From positions 1 through 64,000 of the forward strand of contig NZ_JAAGPR010000031.1 of NCBI RefSeq assembly GCF_017104965.1: a DNA stretch of 64,000 bases. Direction: 5' to 3'. The notes under the pieces are model-generated. The model saw nothing but the letters and a program-made list of their open reading frames with translations. It was not told the DNA's origin and searched no databases. A program made the translations under genes and the position numbers. This DNA is from Paraburkholderia sp. Ac-20340. GTDB taxonomy: Bacteria; Pseudomonadota; Gammaproteobacteria; Burkholderiales; Burkholderiaceae. Shown here piece by piece: positions 1-7,619 of the stretch (positions are counted from its first letter, which is position 1; each line of letters begins with the position of its first letter).

Positions 1-122
1 TTTTGGCCGCAAGCGTTTCGTGCTGGCGGCCGTGATCGTGTTCACGGTGGCGTCCGTGCTGTGCGGTCTGGCGACCGATATGCGTTTTCTGGCGGCGGCG
101 CGCGCCTTGCAGGGCGTGGGCG
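1..122 (+). pseudogene. MFS transporter fragment, 3' end lost
   Basis: The second reading frame encodes a typical early segment of a major facilitator superfamily drug transporter: the FGRKR loop motif between helices 2 and 3, a hydrophobic helix, then the RALQG-VGGG motif at the start of helix 4. The match stops there. From about position 120 the frame becomes arginine-rich nonsense while another frame takes up an unrelated esterase. The 5' end lies outside the window, so only about 40 residues are visible. This is best read as a transporter gene broken by a deletion or an assembly join. Confidence 0.6.
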
Positions 123-767
123 GCGGCGATCGTTTCGCTTGTCGATACGCTCGCGCACGAGCATGGTTTCGACCGCTCGCGTGTTTATCTGGCTGGTTTG
201 TCGGCTGGCGCGGGGCTCGCCTCGCTGCTGGCGATGCGCGCGCCGGGCCGCTTCGCGGCCGTTGCGCTCCATTCGGGGCCGGCTTTCGGCGAGGCGCGCT
301 CGGGCGTGGCCGCGCTCGACGTCATGCGACGCGGTCTGCATCATGATCCGGTCTCGCTGGTCGAGCGCGAACTGGCGGGGCGCAAGCATCCCGGCATGCC
401 GGCGCTGATCGTGCAGGGCGGCGGCGATGCCGTCGTCGCGCCCGTGAACGCCGGGCAGTTGACCACGCAGTTCCTCCACCTCAACGATCTCGCCGATGGT
501 GAGGGCGTGCGCCAGGGCGTCGTTTCGCACGAGCACGACGGCGACGGTTTCACGATCCGCGATTACCTGCGCGATGGCGCCAGCATCGTGCGGCTGTGCG
601 AGGTGGACGCGCTCGAGCACGCCTGGAGCGGCGGCGACGATGCCGTGCCGTTTCACTCGTCCGCAGGCCCCGACGCCAGCGCAATGATCTGGGACTTTTT
701 CGAAGCGCAACGCCGCAGCCATGTGGACGACGCCTTCGACGACGAACTCGCGCACGGCGCGCGCTAA
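123..767 (+). pseudogene. PHB depolymerase-family esterase, N-terminus missing
   Basis: This frame encodes the C-terminal two thirds of an alpha/beta hydrolase resembling extracellular PHB depolymerases and feruloyl esterases. Visible parts are the nucleophile elbow GLSAGAGLA, an aspartate in the stretch GGGDAVVAPVN, and a late EHAWSGG histidine typical of this family. The N-terminal part with the oxyanion-hole segment (usually a LHGC-like motif) is absent. The frame opens directly after the MFS fragment, joined through a GGCGGCGGCG run. Translation could only restart at an internal ATG (position 198), which lies just upstream of the serine elbow, so a working enzyme is unlikely. Hydrolysis of a polyester or aromatic ester is the family role only. 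Confidence 0.6.
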
Positions 768-835
768 GCTGCGCGCCCGCTGTGGCGCGGGTTTGCGCCG
801 ATTTTCACGGCACTGCGACAATCCGTATCAATTCA

Positions 836-868
836 AGGGTTTACCCTAATCAGGGTTTTCCCTATAAT
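836..868 (+). promoter_or_regulatory. Promoter with two overlapping 12-bp palindromes
   Basis: A TTTACC -35 (840-845) and a perfect TATAAT -10 (863-868) are separated by 17 bp. Two near-identical palindromes, AGGGTTTACCCT (836-847) and AGGGTTTTCCCT (852-863), sit 16 bp apart start to start and cover the -35 box and the spacer up to the -10. This arrangement suggests a strong promoter shut off by a dimeric repressor. It drives the DUF3563 gene 49 bp downstream. Confidence 0.6.
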
Positions 869-916
869 GGCTCTATTCCTTCCGAGGGCATGTGCCCGAA
901 ATTACGGAGCCAGACC

Positions 917-1096
917 ATGTACCTGCTTAGCCGCCTTTTCCTGTTCCTCACGAAATCGACCGAAACCGCTCGCAAAGAGCGCGAAGACGCCTACCTGGCT
1001 GAATCGGCTGATATCTATGACCTGGAATTCCGCATGCGCAAGCTCGACCGCGAGAAGACCGGCCGTCATCCCTCGTGGATGAACCACTACGGCTAA
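917..1096 (+). CDS. DUF3563 family small protein
   Basis: A 59-residue protein starting MYLLSRLFLFLTKSTE. It has a short hydrophobic N-terminus, a charged middle (KEREDAYLAESADIYDLE, FRMRKLDRE) and the C-terminal HPSWMNHYG. This matches the DUF3563 family of short beta-proteobacterial proteins of unknown function, which in outline resemble DUF1127 proteins. The ATG follows a strong sigma70-type promoter (863-868 -10 box) with operator-like palindromes, so it is probably made in quantity and under tight control. It stands alone between the broken esterase and the convergent thrB operon. No enzymatic motif is visible. Confidence 0.8.
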   Translation: MYLLSRLFLFLTKSTETARKEREDAYLAESADIYDLEFRMRKLDREKTGRHPSWMNHYG

Positions 1097-1107
1097 GCCG
1101 TAGCAAT

Positions 1108-1134
1108 AAAAACGGGGCGCACGCTGGCGCCCCG
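1108..1134 (-). terminator. Rho-independent terminator of the thrB operon
   Basis: The arms CGGGGCGC (1113-1120) and GCGCCCCG (1127-1134) form an 8-bp GC stem with a 6-base loop. On the minus strand the stem is followed by TTTTTATTG, so it terminates the leftward thrB/BPSS1780 transcript. It lies just beyond the convergent DUF3563 stop codon. Confidence 0.75.
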
Positions 1135-1173
1135 CAGAGGTGTGATTTGCAGCGCGATGCTGCAAACCCGGGC

Positions 1174-1977
1174 TCAACGCCCGGAATCGGGCAGATCCTC
1201 GGCCGGTTTTTCCTGCACGCCGTAGCAGCCGCGATAGGTCGCATAGAACGAGCAGTAGATCATCGTCGTGACGAGGATCAGCGCCGGCATCACGATCGCG
1301 AGCGCATACTCGCCCGCGCCAAGCGCGCGCAGCAGATTCGACAGCCCGATCGCCACGCCCGTCGACAGCGCAAACCACAGCGCGCCGTACACCACGAACG
1401 CGCCCTTGTTGCGCCAGCAGCTCACGATGCTGAAGAACATCGCCTTGATGGGCGGCACGTCATGCCAGGCCGTCAGCACCGGCGCAAACCAGAACAGCAT
1501 CGATACCGGCAGGTAGACCGCCAGCGAAGCCAGCACGGCGAGCGGCACGTTACTGTTTTCGATCGCCTCGGTGTCCAGCGTCCCACCCAGCGTCATCAGA
1601 CGCAGCAGCTCGCCGCCGTCGACCAGCGCGGATGCCGCGAGCACCAGTGTCATCGCCACCACATAAATCCCGCCCAACGCGAACAGATGCTTCGTGACGT
1701 TCGGTCCATACGAACGGAAACCGTCCACGAGGATCGTCGGAAACACCGGCTTGCCCGCGATCGTGTCGCGGCACGCGGCCATGAAACCCACCGCCACGCC
1801 CGGCACGAAGATGAGCGGCAGCACGCCGCCGATCAGCGGCACCGCCGAAATCAGCGTCATGGCGAGCAGATACGCGAAAAACAGCGTGAGAAACGCGAGC
1901 GGATTGCGACGGAACAGCCAGATACCCTGGCGGAACCAGACATAACCCTGCTTCGCGGGGACTTCGATCAGTTGCAT
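1174..1977 (-). CDS. BPSS1780 family membrane protein
   Basis: A 267-residue integral membrane protein with about six hydrophobic segments, beginning MQLIEVPAKQGYVWFRQGIW. The N-terminus, the loop FRRNPLAF and the overall pattern fit the BPSS1780 family found next to homoserine kinase in Burkholderia. No enzymatic motif is visible and the function is unknown. Its start codon lies 10 bases inside the 3' end of thrB, so the two are almost certainly translationally coupled. A good hairpin terminator lies 40 bases beyond its stop. Confidence refers to the family call. Confidence 0.8.
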   Translation of the reverse strand: MQLIEVPAKQGYVWFRQGIWLFRRNPLAFLTLFFAYLLAMTLISAVPLIGGVLPLIFVPGVAVGFMAACRDTIAGKPVFPTILVDGFRSYGPNVTKHLFALGGIYVVAMTLVLAASALVDGGELLRLMTLGGTLDTEAIENSNVPLAVLASLAVYLPVSMLFWFAPVLTAWHDVPPIKAMFFSIVSCWRNKGAFVVYGALWFALSTGVAIGLSNLLRALGAGEYALAIVMPALILVTTMIYCSFYATYRGCYGVQEKPAEDLPDSGR

Positions 1978-2978
1978 GAGCGGGGCAGGCCAGAAAGTGC
2001 CTGGATGTCGCCAGGCGTGACAGCGCGGCGCTCGCGCAGGATGCGCTCGAAATGGCCGGGGTCGTGCGGCTTGAGCAGTTCCGCCGAGCGCGGCAGATAA
2101 AAATCATACAGGCGCGAGACCCAGAAGCGGTACGCACCGGCGCGCAGCATGTCGGTCCAGTGGGCGATTTCCGCGGGCGTGAACGGGCGCACCGTCTGGT
2201 ACGCGCGCAGCAGCGCTTCGGCGCGCGCGCCGTCGAGCTTGCCGGTCGCGAGATCGACGCACCAGTCGTTGACCGTCACCGCCACATCGAACACCCATTT
2301 ATCGCAGCCGGCGAAATAGAAGTCGAAGAAGCCGCCCAGGCGCACCGTATGGCCGGTTTCGGGCTGGGCGTGTGCGAACAGCGCGTTGTCGCGGAACAGA
2401 TCGCAGTGGCACGGGCCGCCGGGCAGCGAGGCGTAATCGTCGCTGGCGAAGAAGGCCTGTTGATGGGCGAGTTCGCTCGTGAGCAGATCGCTTTGCGCCG
2501 CGTCGAGGAAAGGCAGCACCGTCGGCACGGTCTCTTCCCACCACGGCAGGCTGCGCAGATTCGGCTGGTCGCCCGCGTAATCGCGGCCGGCCAGGTGCAT
2601 GCGCGCAAGCATCTGGCCGACTTCGGCGCAATGCTCGACCTGCGGCGCGAGTTCGGGCGCGCCGTCGAGCTTCGTGACGATGGCGGCGGGCTTGCCGTGC
2701 AGCATGCCGAACAGCGAACCGTCGGCGCGCGGCATCGGATCGGGCACCGGTACGCGATGCGCCGCGAGGTGGCGCATCAGGTCCAGATAGAACGGCAACT
2801 GCTGCGCCGTCAGCTTCTCGAAGATCGTCAGGACGTATTCGCCGCGCGTCGTCGTCAGGAAGAAGTTGCTGTTTTCAATGCCGGACTGGATGCCGCGAAA
2901 ATCGACGACATCGCCAAGATCGTAGTCGCGCATCCATTGGGCGAGCTGGGTTTCGGTGACAGCGGTGAAGACGGCCAT
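1968..2978 (-). CDS. thrB: Homoserine kinase (ThrB, APH type)
   Basis: A 336-residue cytoplasmic kinase that phosphorylates L-homoserine with ATP, the step before threonine synthase. It belongs to the aminoglycoside-phosphotransferase-like ThrB family of pseudomonads and burkholderias, not to the GHMP kinases. Visible landmarks are GIENSNFF (residues 33-40), FEKL in the ATP site, the catalytic HCDLFRDN (191-198) and the later FFDFYFAG metal-binding stretch. The start MAVFTAVTE was chosen because it matches the family N-terminus; an in-frame extension to 3077 is spurious. It is followed by the coupled BPSS1780 membrane protein. Confidence 0.93.
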   Translation of the reverse strand: MAVFTAVTETQLAQWMRDYDLGDVVDFRGIQSGIENSNFFLTTTRGEYVLTIFEKLTAQQLPFYLDLMRHLAAHRVPVPDPMPRADGSLFGMLHGKPAAIVTKLDGAPELAPQVEHCAEVGQMLARMHLAGRDYAGDQPNLRSLPWWEETVPTVLPFLDAAQSDLLTSELAHQQAFFASDDYASLPGGPCHCDLFRDNALFAHAQPETGHTVRLGGFFDFYFAGCDKWVFDVAVTVNDWCVDLATGKLDGARAEALLRAYQTVRPFTPAEIAHWTDMLRAGAYRFWVSRLYDFYLPRSAELLKPHDPGHFERILRERRAVTPGDIQALSGLPRSCN

Positions 2979-3102
2979 GCGGGAGGTCGTGTGGTTTTCG
3001 TAATGGAGCCCGGCTCGTGCACGAGTCCGGGAGCGGGCTTGCGGATGCCCGGGCGGGAGGCGGCGCGGACAGCGCACGCCGCCCGCGCACGAGGGCGACG
3101 TA

Positions 3103-3507
3103 TCAGTAATGCAGGTTGATCGACGGCAGACGCGTGCTGGCCTGGCCGTTCGGACGGACTTGCGGCGACGTGTCGGGGTTCGCGCTCATCGTGTAGCGCG
3201 TGCCGAAATTCGAATGAACGTTAATTTCGACGGGCTTGCCCTTGTCGCGGTATTCGGTGATTTCCGTGCCGGTCGGGCTGACTTCGTGAAAGCTCGGCGT
3301 GCGCGGCACGTCGTTGATGTCGACCTTCGAGCTGACGCGCGCAGCAGGACGGTTGATCGCCGCGAGATCGGGCAGACCGGCCCGCTCGTTTTCGGACTGC
3401 GCGGACTGGGCCTCGACGGCCGTTTTGGCGTCGTCGGCCGGCGCGGCCATGGCGAGCCCGCTGAATGCGAGCGTCGCGGCGACGGCAGCAAGAAGATGCG
3501 ACTTCAT
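3103..3507 (-). CDS. DUF2782 family exported protein
   Basis: A 134-residue protein with a clear signal peptide (MKSHLLAAVAATLAFSGLAMA, cleavage about residue 21). The C-terminal half carries the DUF2782 signature, TEITEYRDKGKPVEINV followed by GTRYTM, and probably acts in the periplasm. Family members are often encoded beside thrB and polA, as here. The function is unknown. The start is fixed by the signal peptide and lies upstream of thrB on the same strand. The 124-base gap to thrB holds GC-rich inverted repeats, so cotranscription is possible but not certain. Confidence 0.75.
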   Translation of the reverse strand: MKSHLLAAVAATLAFSGLAMAAPADDAKTAVEAQSAQSENERAGLPDLAAINRPAARVSSKVDINDVPRTPSFHEVSPTGTEITEYRDKGKPVEINVHSNFGTRYTMSANPDTSPQVRPNGQASTRLPSINLHY

Positions 3508-3717
3508 GGTGATTCTCCGATGGGATCTTCTAATTCTAGCAAATCCGCGCCGTGTCTCCCGTCTGCGCCTGCTGTTGCAGCACCGGCTGGCGCGCCCGCC
3601 ACGCGGGGCATCGCGGGCGCTCGACCTGAGGCGCGGATTTCCGCGCTGCACGAAGGGCGTTGTCAGATTGTCCTGCTTCCGTGCTAATGTCGTTCAAACG
3701 AACAGAGGTGAACGACA

Positions 3718-5244
3718 ATGAACAACGACACCAACCGGCGAACCTTCATGACGCCCCCGCACGACTTCCCGCTCGAAGCATTCGAAGATGCCGCCGATGC
3801 CGTCGCGCGGCTCTCCGCGATCTACGAAGCCAACACCTCGTTCCTGCGCGATGCTTTCGCGCGTTATCGCCGCGGCGAATCGTTCGAGCGCCGCGTGCGC
3901 GCCTGCTATCCGTTCGTGCGCATCCGTACCGATGTCAACACGCATATCGACTCGCGGCGCTCGTATGGGTTCGTGGCGGGTCCGGGCGTGTTCGAAACCA
4001 CCATCACGCGTCCTGATCTGTTCGGCAATTACTATCGCGAGCAACTGCGCCTGCTCGCGAAGAACCATCACGTGCAGATCGAAGTGGGTGTGTCGGAGCA
4101 GCCGGTTCCGGTGCATTTCGCGTTTGCCGAAGGCATTCACCTCGAAGGCGACCTCGATCGCGAACGCCTCTTCGCGATGCGCGACGTGTTCGACGTGCCC
4201 GATCTCGCCGAACTCGACGACCGCATCGTCAACGGCACGTTCGAGCCGGCGCCCGGCGAGCCGTTTCCGCTGGCGCTGTTCACGGCGCCGCGCGTGGACT
4301 TTTCGCTGCATCGGCTCAAGCACTACACGGCGACTTCGCCCACGCACGTGCAGAATTACGTGCTGTACACGAACTACCAGTTCTATATCGACGAATTCGT
4401 GAAGCTTGGCCGCGCCATGATGGCGCGCACCGACGATGCCGATCTGCGCAACTATCGCAGCGAGTACACGTCGTTCGTGGAGCCGGGCGATGTGGTGACG
4501 TATAACGCGAATCTCGGCGAACAGGACGACGAGGGCTCGCCGCCCGCGCGTCTGCCGCAGATGCCCGCGTATCACCTCAAGCGCGCGGACGGCAGCGGCA
4601 TCACGATGGTCAATATCGGCGTGGGGCCGTCGAACGCGAAGACGATCACCGATCACATCGCCGTGCTGCGTCCGCATGCGTGGATCATGCTGGGTCACTG
4701 CGCGGGGCTGCGCAATACGCAGCGTCTGGGCGACTATGTGCTCGCGCACGGCTATGTGCGCGAAGATCACGTGCTGGACGCCGATCTGCCGCTGTGGGTG
4801 CCGATTCCGGCGCTGGCGGAAGTGCAGCTTGCGCTCGAGCGCGCAGTGGCGGACGTGACGCGTCTCGAGGGCGTGGAGCTCAAGCGCGTGATGCGCACGG
4901 GCACGGTGGCGAGCGTGGACAACCGCAACTGGGAACTGCGCGATCATCGCGAGCCGGTGCAACGCTTGTCGCAGAGCCGCGCGATTGCGCTCGATATGGA
5001 AAGCGCGACGATCGCCGCGAACGGCTTCCGTTTCCGCGTGCCGTACGGCACCTTGCTGTGCGTTTCCGATAAGCCGCTGCACGGCGAACTGAAGCTGCCG
5101 GGCATGGCCGATTCGTTCTATCGCGCGCAGGTGGATCAGCACTTGCAGATCGGCGTGAAGGCGATGGAGATTCTGCGCACTAACGGCTTGCACAAGTTGC
5201 ATAGCCGGAAATTGCGGAGTTTCGCTGAGGTGGCGTTCCAGTAA
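3718..5244 (+). CDS. amn: AMP nucleosidase
   Basis: A 508-residue enzyme that hydrolyses AMP to adenine and ribose 5-phosphate and so helps set the adenylate pool. The N-terminal part is the AMP nucleosidase-specific domain (residues about 20-190). The C-terminal part is a nucleoside-phosphorylase fold with NIGVGPSNAKTITDH, a MLGHCAGLRNTQ loop and the late ALDMESATIAANGF motif, whose glutamate contacts ribose in this superfamily. The ATG is preceded by AGAGGTG at a suitable distance. The gene stands alone and ends in a strong hairpin. The length is normal for proteobacterial Amn. Confidence 0.95.
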   Translation: MNNDTNRRTFMTPPHDFPLEAFEDAADAVARLSAIYEANTSFLRDAFARYRRGESFERRVRACYPFVRIRTDVNTHIDSRRSYGFVAGPGVFETTITRPDLFGNYYREQLRLLAKNHHVQIEVGVSEQPVPVHFAFAEGIHLEGDLDRERLFAMRDVFDVPDLAELDDRIVNGTFEPAPGEPFPLALFTAPRVDFSLHRLKHYTATSPTHVQNYVLYTNYQFYIDEFVKLGRAMMARTDDADLRNYRSEYTSFVEPGDVVTYNANLGEQDDEGSPPARLPQMPAYHLKRADGSGITMVNIGVGPSNAKTITDHIAVLRPHAWIMLGHCAGLRNTQRLGDYVLAHGYVREDHVLDADLPLWVPIPALAEVQLALERAVADVTRLEGVELKRVMRTGTVASVDNRNWELRDHREPVQRLSQSRAIALDMESATIAANGFRFRVPYGTLLCVSDKPLHGELKLPGMADSFYRAQVDQHLQIGVKAMEILRTNGLHKLHSRKLRSFAEVAFQ

Positions 5245-5263
5245 GGGCAACGGCGATGTGACG

Positions 5264-5295
5264 CGCTGCGCTACGCGATGTAGCGCAGCGTTGTT
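5264..5295 (+). terminator. Terminator after amn
   Basis: The arms CGCTGCGCTAC (5264-5274) and GTAGCGCAGCG (5280-5290) form a perfect 11-bp stem with a 5-base loop, followed by TTGTT. It lies 20 bases after the amn stop and also just past the 3' end of the convergent gene at 5297. Confidence 0.7.
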
Positions 5296-5296
5296 C

Positions 5297-5611
5297 CTAG
5301 CTCGCCGAGGCGTGCATGGCCGCATAGGCAGACGTGTATGGCGAGCATGCATACTGCCCGCCGTCGAGCCGGATCGATAGATTCGGTGCGTTCACCGTTG
5401 TGGCAATGCGCGTGAAGGCATCGACCGGAACAGCGGTGGGTTGAGCGTACACAACGCCGGTTTTTTTGCGCGCTTTCGCTTCCATTGCGTCGCGTGCATC
5501 GTCGAGCGCGATTGCGCGCCTCAGGCGGTAGATGAAATAAGACAGAATGTGGCCGACGATAATGCCGGCGACAGGGATGCCGAATAGCACGGAAGGAGGC
5601 CAGTCCGTCAT
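5297..5611 (-). CDS. Small membrane-anchored protein, unknown
   Basis: A 104-residue protein starting MTDWPPSVLFGIPVAGIIVG, with one N-terminal transmembrane segment (residues about 7-25), a basic stretch YRLRRAIALDDARDAMEAKARKK and a neutral tail. I do not recognise it with confidence; the layout recalls the N-terminal part of DUF2875-type proteins found near type VI secretion clusters, but no such cluster is here. The start overlaps the stop of the upstream gene as ATGA, so the pair is coupled. Base composition is visibly less GC-rich than its neighbours. It could be complete or a truncated remnant. Confidence 0.55.
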   Translation of the reverse strand: MTDWPPSVLFGIPVAGIIVGHILSYFIYRLRRAIALDDARDAMEAKARKKTGVVYAQPTAVPVDAFTRIATTVNAPNLSIRLDGGQYACSPYTSAYAAMHASAS

Positions 5612-6267
5612 TTTTGGTACCGTTCGAGTGAGGTTTGCGCAAGCGTGAGCGTGGTCGCGAGGGCGTAGGCAATGCAGCTTTCCTCTTGTGGCTTCCCCCA
5701 CGTCACGCCGATGCTAGCACTGCCTTCCGGGTGTAGACGCAACAGCCAGATCGTAAAGATGCCGCAGGACAAGAAAAACGCAAAGATCGCGACGGTCGCG
5801 CTCGCATACCACAGGTAACGTTTCCGACGATTGTGATGGATTGCTAAGCGATTTGCGCGTAGCCATTGGCGGCGCGCGGCGCGCTTGAAAATCGATGGCG
5901 GATCCGGCAGCACTTTCAGTACAGGTAGTGAGCCCGGCATACTCAGGCACGGAAGCGCCATTGTGAGCGCGGCTGCCATCATGGTCGGTGCGAAGAAGTC
6001 GAGCGGATGGCAACTTTCCACAAGATGCAGCGCACAGAGTTCGTCGCGGAGTTTGTACTCGACAAGTATGAGCACGAGTGGCGCAATGGCCACGATGGCA
6101 ATGACGAGCCAGTTCCATCCCTGTGTCCATGCGGGGGCTGGCAAGGTCTGGTGATCGATTGCAGTTTCGAGTGGCGTCTCGCTCAATTTGTCGACTCGTC
6201 GCGTATGCGCGCCTTGACCGGCGCCAGGTCGTTCGAGTCTAAGACGGGCGTGACACTGGAGATACAT
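5608..6267 (-). CDS. Unknown membrane protein, partner of the downstream gene
   Basis: Up to 219 residues with two or three hydrophobic segments (WNWLVIAIVAIAPLVLILV; FFAPTMMAAALTMALP; a long one near residues 150-172) and a basic loop KRAARRQWLRANRLAIHHNRRKR. The annotated first residues look non-genuine; a TTG start just before SETPLETAIDHQ is a plausible alternative. No family recognised. Its stop overlaps the start of the next gene (ATGA at 5608-5611). The pair is bordered by conserved genes on both sides and is richer in AT, which suggests horizontal acquisition. A role as an effector/immunity or secretion accessory pair is conceivable but not shown. Confidence 0.5.
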   Translation of the reverse strand: MYLQCHARLRLERPGAGQGAHTRRVDKLSETPLETAIDHQTLPAPAWTQGWNWLVIAIVAIAPLVLILVEYKLRDELCALHLVESCHPLDFFAPTMMAAALTMALPCLSMPGSLPVLKVLPDPPSIFKRAARRQWLRANRLAIHHNRRKRYLWYASATVAIFAFFLSCGIFTIWLLRLHPEGSASIGVTWGKPQEESCIAYALATTLTLAQTSLERYQK

Positions 6268-6385
6268 GTAGTGAGCGAATTGGGCCGCCCGGATCGAATG
6301 CCTCTGCGCTTGCGTAAATTTCCTCGAAATGCATGTGCAAATCGGATTCGAATAGCCGTTCAGCGTATTGCCTGAACGCGTGCCG

Positions 6386-6913
6386 CTACTGCCCGAACCC
6401 CGTCAACCCAATCAAACTCCCTGCCGCCAGCAGCCAGAGCGGATGAATCTTCGTGCGGAACGCCAGCACCGCGCAAACGCCCGTGATGCCCCACGCGATC
6501 CACGAAGGATCAGAAGCCTTCGCGATCAGCACCGCGCTCGCCGCCACAAGTCCAGCGGTCACTGGCACGAGCCCCCGTTGCGCGATGCTGCGCCACGGCC
6601 GGTCCTTGAAGCGATCCCACGCGTGCAGCGCCGCGATCGTCACGAGCGACGACGGCCCGAACTTCGCAATCGACGTGACGAGCATGCCTGCCCATCCGGC
6701 CACGTGCCAGCCCACCAGCGTCACGATCATCATGTTCGGTCCCGGCGCTGCCTGAGCCAGCGCGAAAAGCGCGCTGAATTCGCTGGCGGGCATCCAGTGA
6801 TGGACCTCTACGACCTGGCGCTGCATCTCCGGCAGGATGGTGTTGCCGCCGCCGAACGCGAGCAGCGAAAGCTGGCTGAAAATCGTCGCGAGTGCGATCA
6901 GCGTGTCGTTCAT
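6386..6913 (-). CDS. chrA: Chromate transporter, second half protein (ChrA)
   Basis: A 175-residue protein with one CHR domain: SLLAFGGGNTILPEMQR near the N-terminus and FALAQAAPGPNMMIVTLVGW, followed by four to five hydrophobic helices. These are the hallmark FGG and AAPGPN motifs of the chromate ion transporter family. It is the short-chain form, in which two separately encoded half proteins form the transporter. It overlaps the upstream half by four bases (ATGA). The predicted role is export of chromate or a similar oxyanion, although some family members move other anions. Confidence 0.88.
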   Translation of the reverse strand: MNDTLIALATIFSQLSLLAFGGGNTILPEMQRQVVEVHHWMPASEFSALFALAQAAPGPNMMIVTLVGWHVAGWAGMLVTSIAKFGPSSLVTIAALHAWDRFKDRPWRSIAQRGLVPVTAGLVAASAVLIAKASDPSWIAWGITGVCAVLAFRTKIHPLWLLAAGSLIGLTGFGQ

Positions 6914-7524
6914 CGCACACCTCCCGCACGACGGGCCGCACGCGCCGCAACGGCCACGCCGATCGGCGTGAGCACGAGCATGGTCGGCAGCAGCGGCGTG
7001 CGCAGCAGGGCAATGGCGATAAAGCCGAGCGCGGCGATCACGGCCGCGGCGGGATCGCGCCGTAGCGGCAGCAGGATCTTCACGGCCATCGAAATCAGCA
7101 GTCCGGCCGCCGCCGCAGCGAGACCGACGAACAGGTGACGCACATGCGGATCGTTCTGCGTGCGCTCGTAAAGCACGCCAAGGCCGATCACGACCAGCGA
7201 CGGCCCCGCAATCAGCCCAAGCAGGCCCGCGAGCGCGCCGCGCCAGCCCTGAAAACGCATGCCGAGTGCAACCGAAAGGTTGATCACGTTGCCGCCAGGC
7301 AGGAATTGGCACAAGCCGAGCAGATCGGTGAATTCGGCGCCGGTGAGCCAGCGGCGTTGCTCGACGACCGTGCGCCGCGCGAGCGGCAGCGCTCCGCCGA
7401 AAGAAGTAAAACCGAGGCCGAGAAAGCCAAGGAACAGATCCTTGACGCTGGGCGTCACGAGCGCTTCGTGCGACGTGAAATCGGCGGGAATATCGGCCGG
7501 GGCTGGGGCGGAATTGTTTTTCAT
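6910..7524 (-). CDS. chrA: Chromate transporter, first half protein (ChrA)
   Basis: A 204-residue membrane protein with one CHR domain. GFTSFGGALPLARRTVV and LLGLCQFLPGGNVINLSVALG are the counterparts of the FGG and PGPN motifs, but here the second motif is PGGN. A hydrophilic leader of about 25 residues precedes the first helix. With the overlapping gene at 6386-6913 it makes a two-subunit transporter. The operon is transcribed away from a LysR gene, and the shared 95-base gap contains a perfect 8-bp-arm palindrome, so regulation by that LysR protein is likely. Confidence 0.88.
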   Translation of the reverse strand: MKNNSAPAPADIPADFTSHEALVTPSVKDLFLGFLGLGFTSFGGALPLARRTVVEQRRWLTGAEFTDLLGLCQFLPGGNVINLSVALGMRFQGWRGALAGLLGLIAGPSLVVIGLGVLYERTQNDPHVRHLFVGLAAAAAGLLISMAVKILLPLRRDPAAAVIAALGFIAIALLRTPLLPTMLVLTPIGVAVAARAARRAGGVR

Positions 7525-7597
7525 GCGGGGACCTCTGGAGCAAGCTGCGAGCGTAGCGCCGAATCGTCTCGCCGCAAAACGATTTTTAGGCCGGTCT

Positions 7598-7618
7598 CTT
7601 GTGATCTAGAATCACAAG
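7598..7618. promoter_or_regulatory. Palindromic operator in the chrA/lysR gap
   Basis: CTTGTGAT (7598-7605) and ATCACAAG (7611-7618) flank a 5-base spacer, giving a perfect 21-bp palindrome ending one base before the LysR start codon. It contains the T-N11-A layout used by LysR-type proteins. It probably serves autoregulation and control of the divergent chromate genes. Confidence 0.6.
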
Positions 7619-7619
7619 C

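Noticed and set aside
3694..5352. Minus-strand frame of 552 residues opposite amn
   Set aside because: His/Arg-rich shadow without signal, fold or motif; amn is complete on the plus strand.
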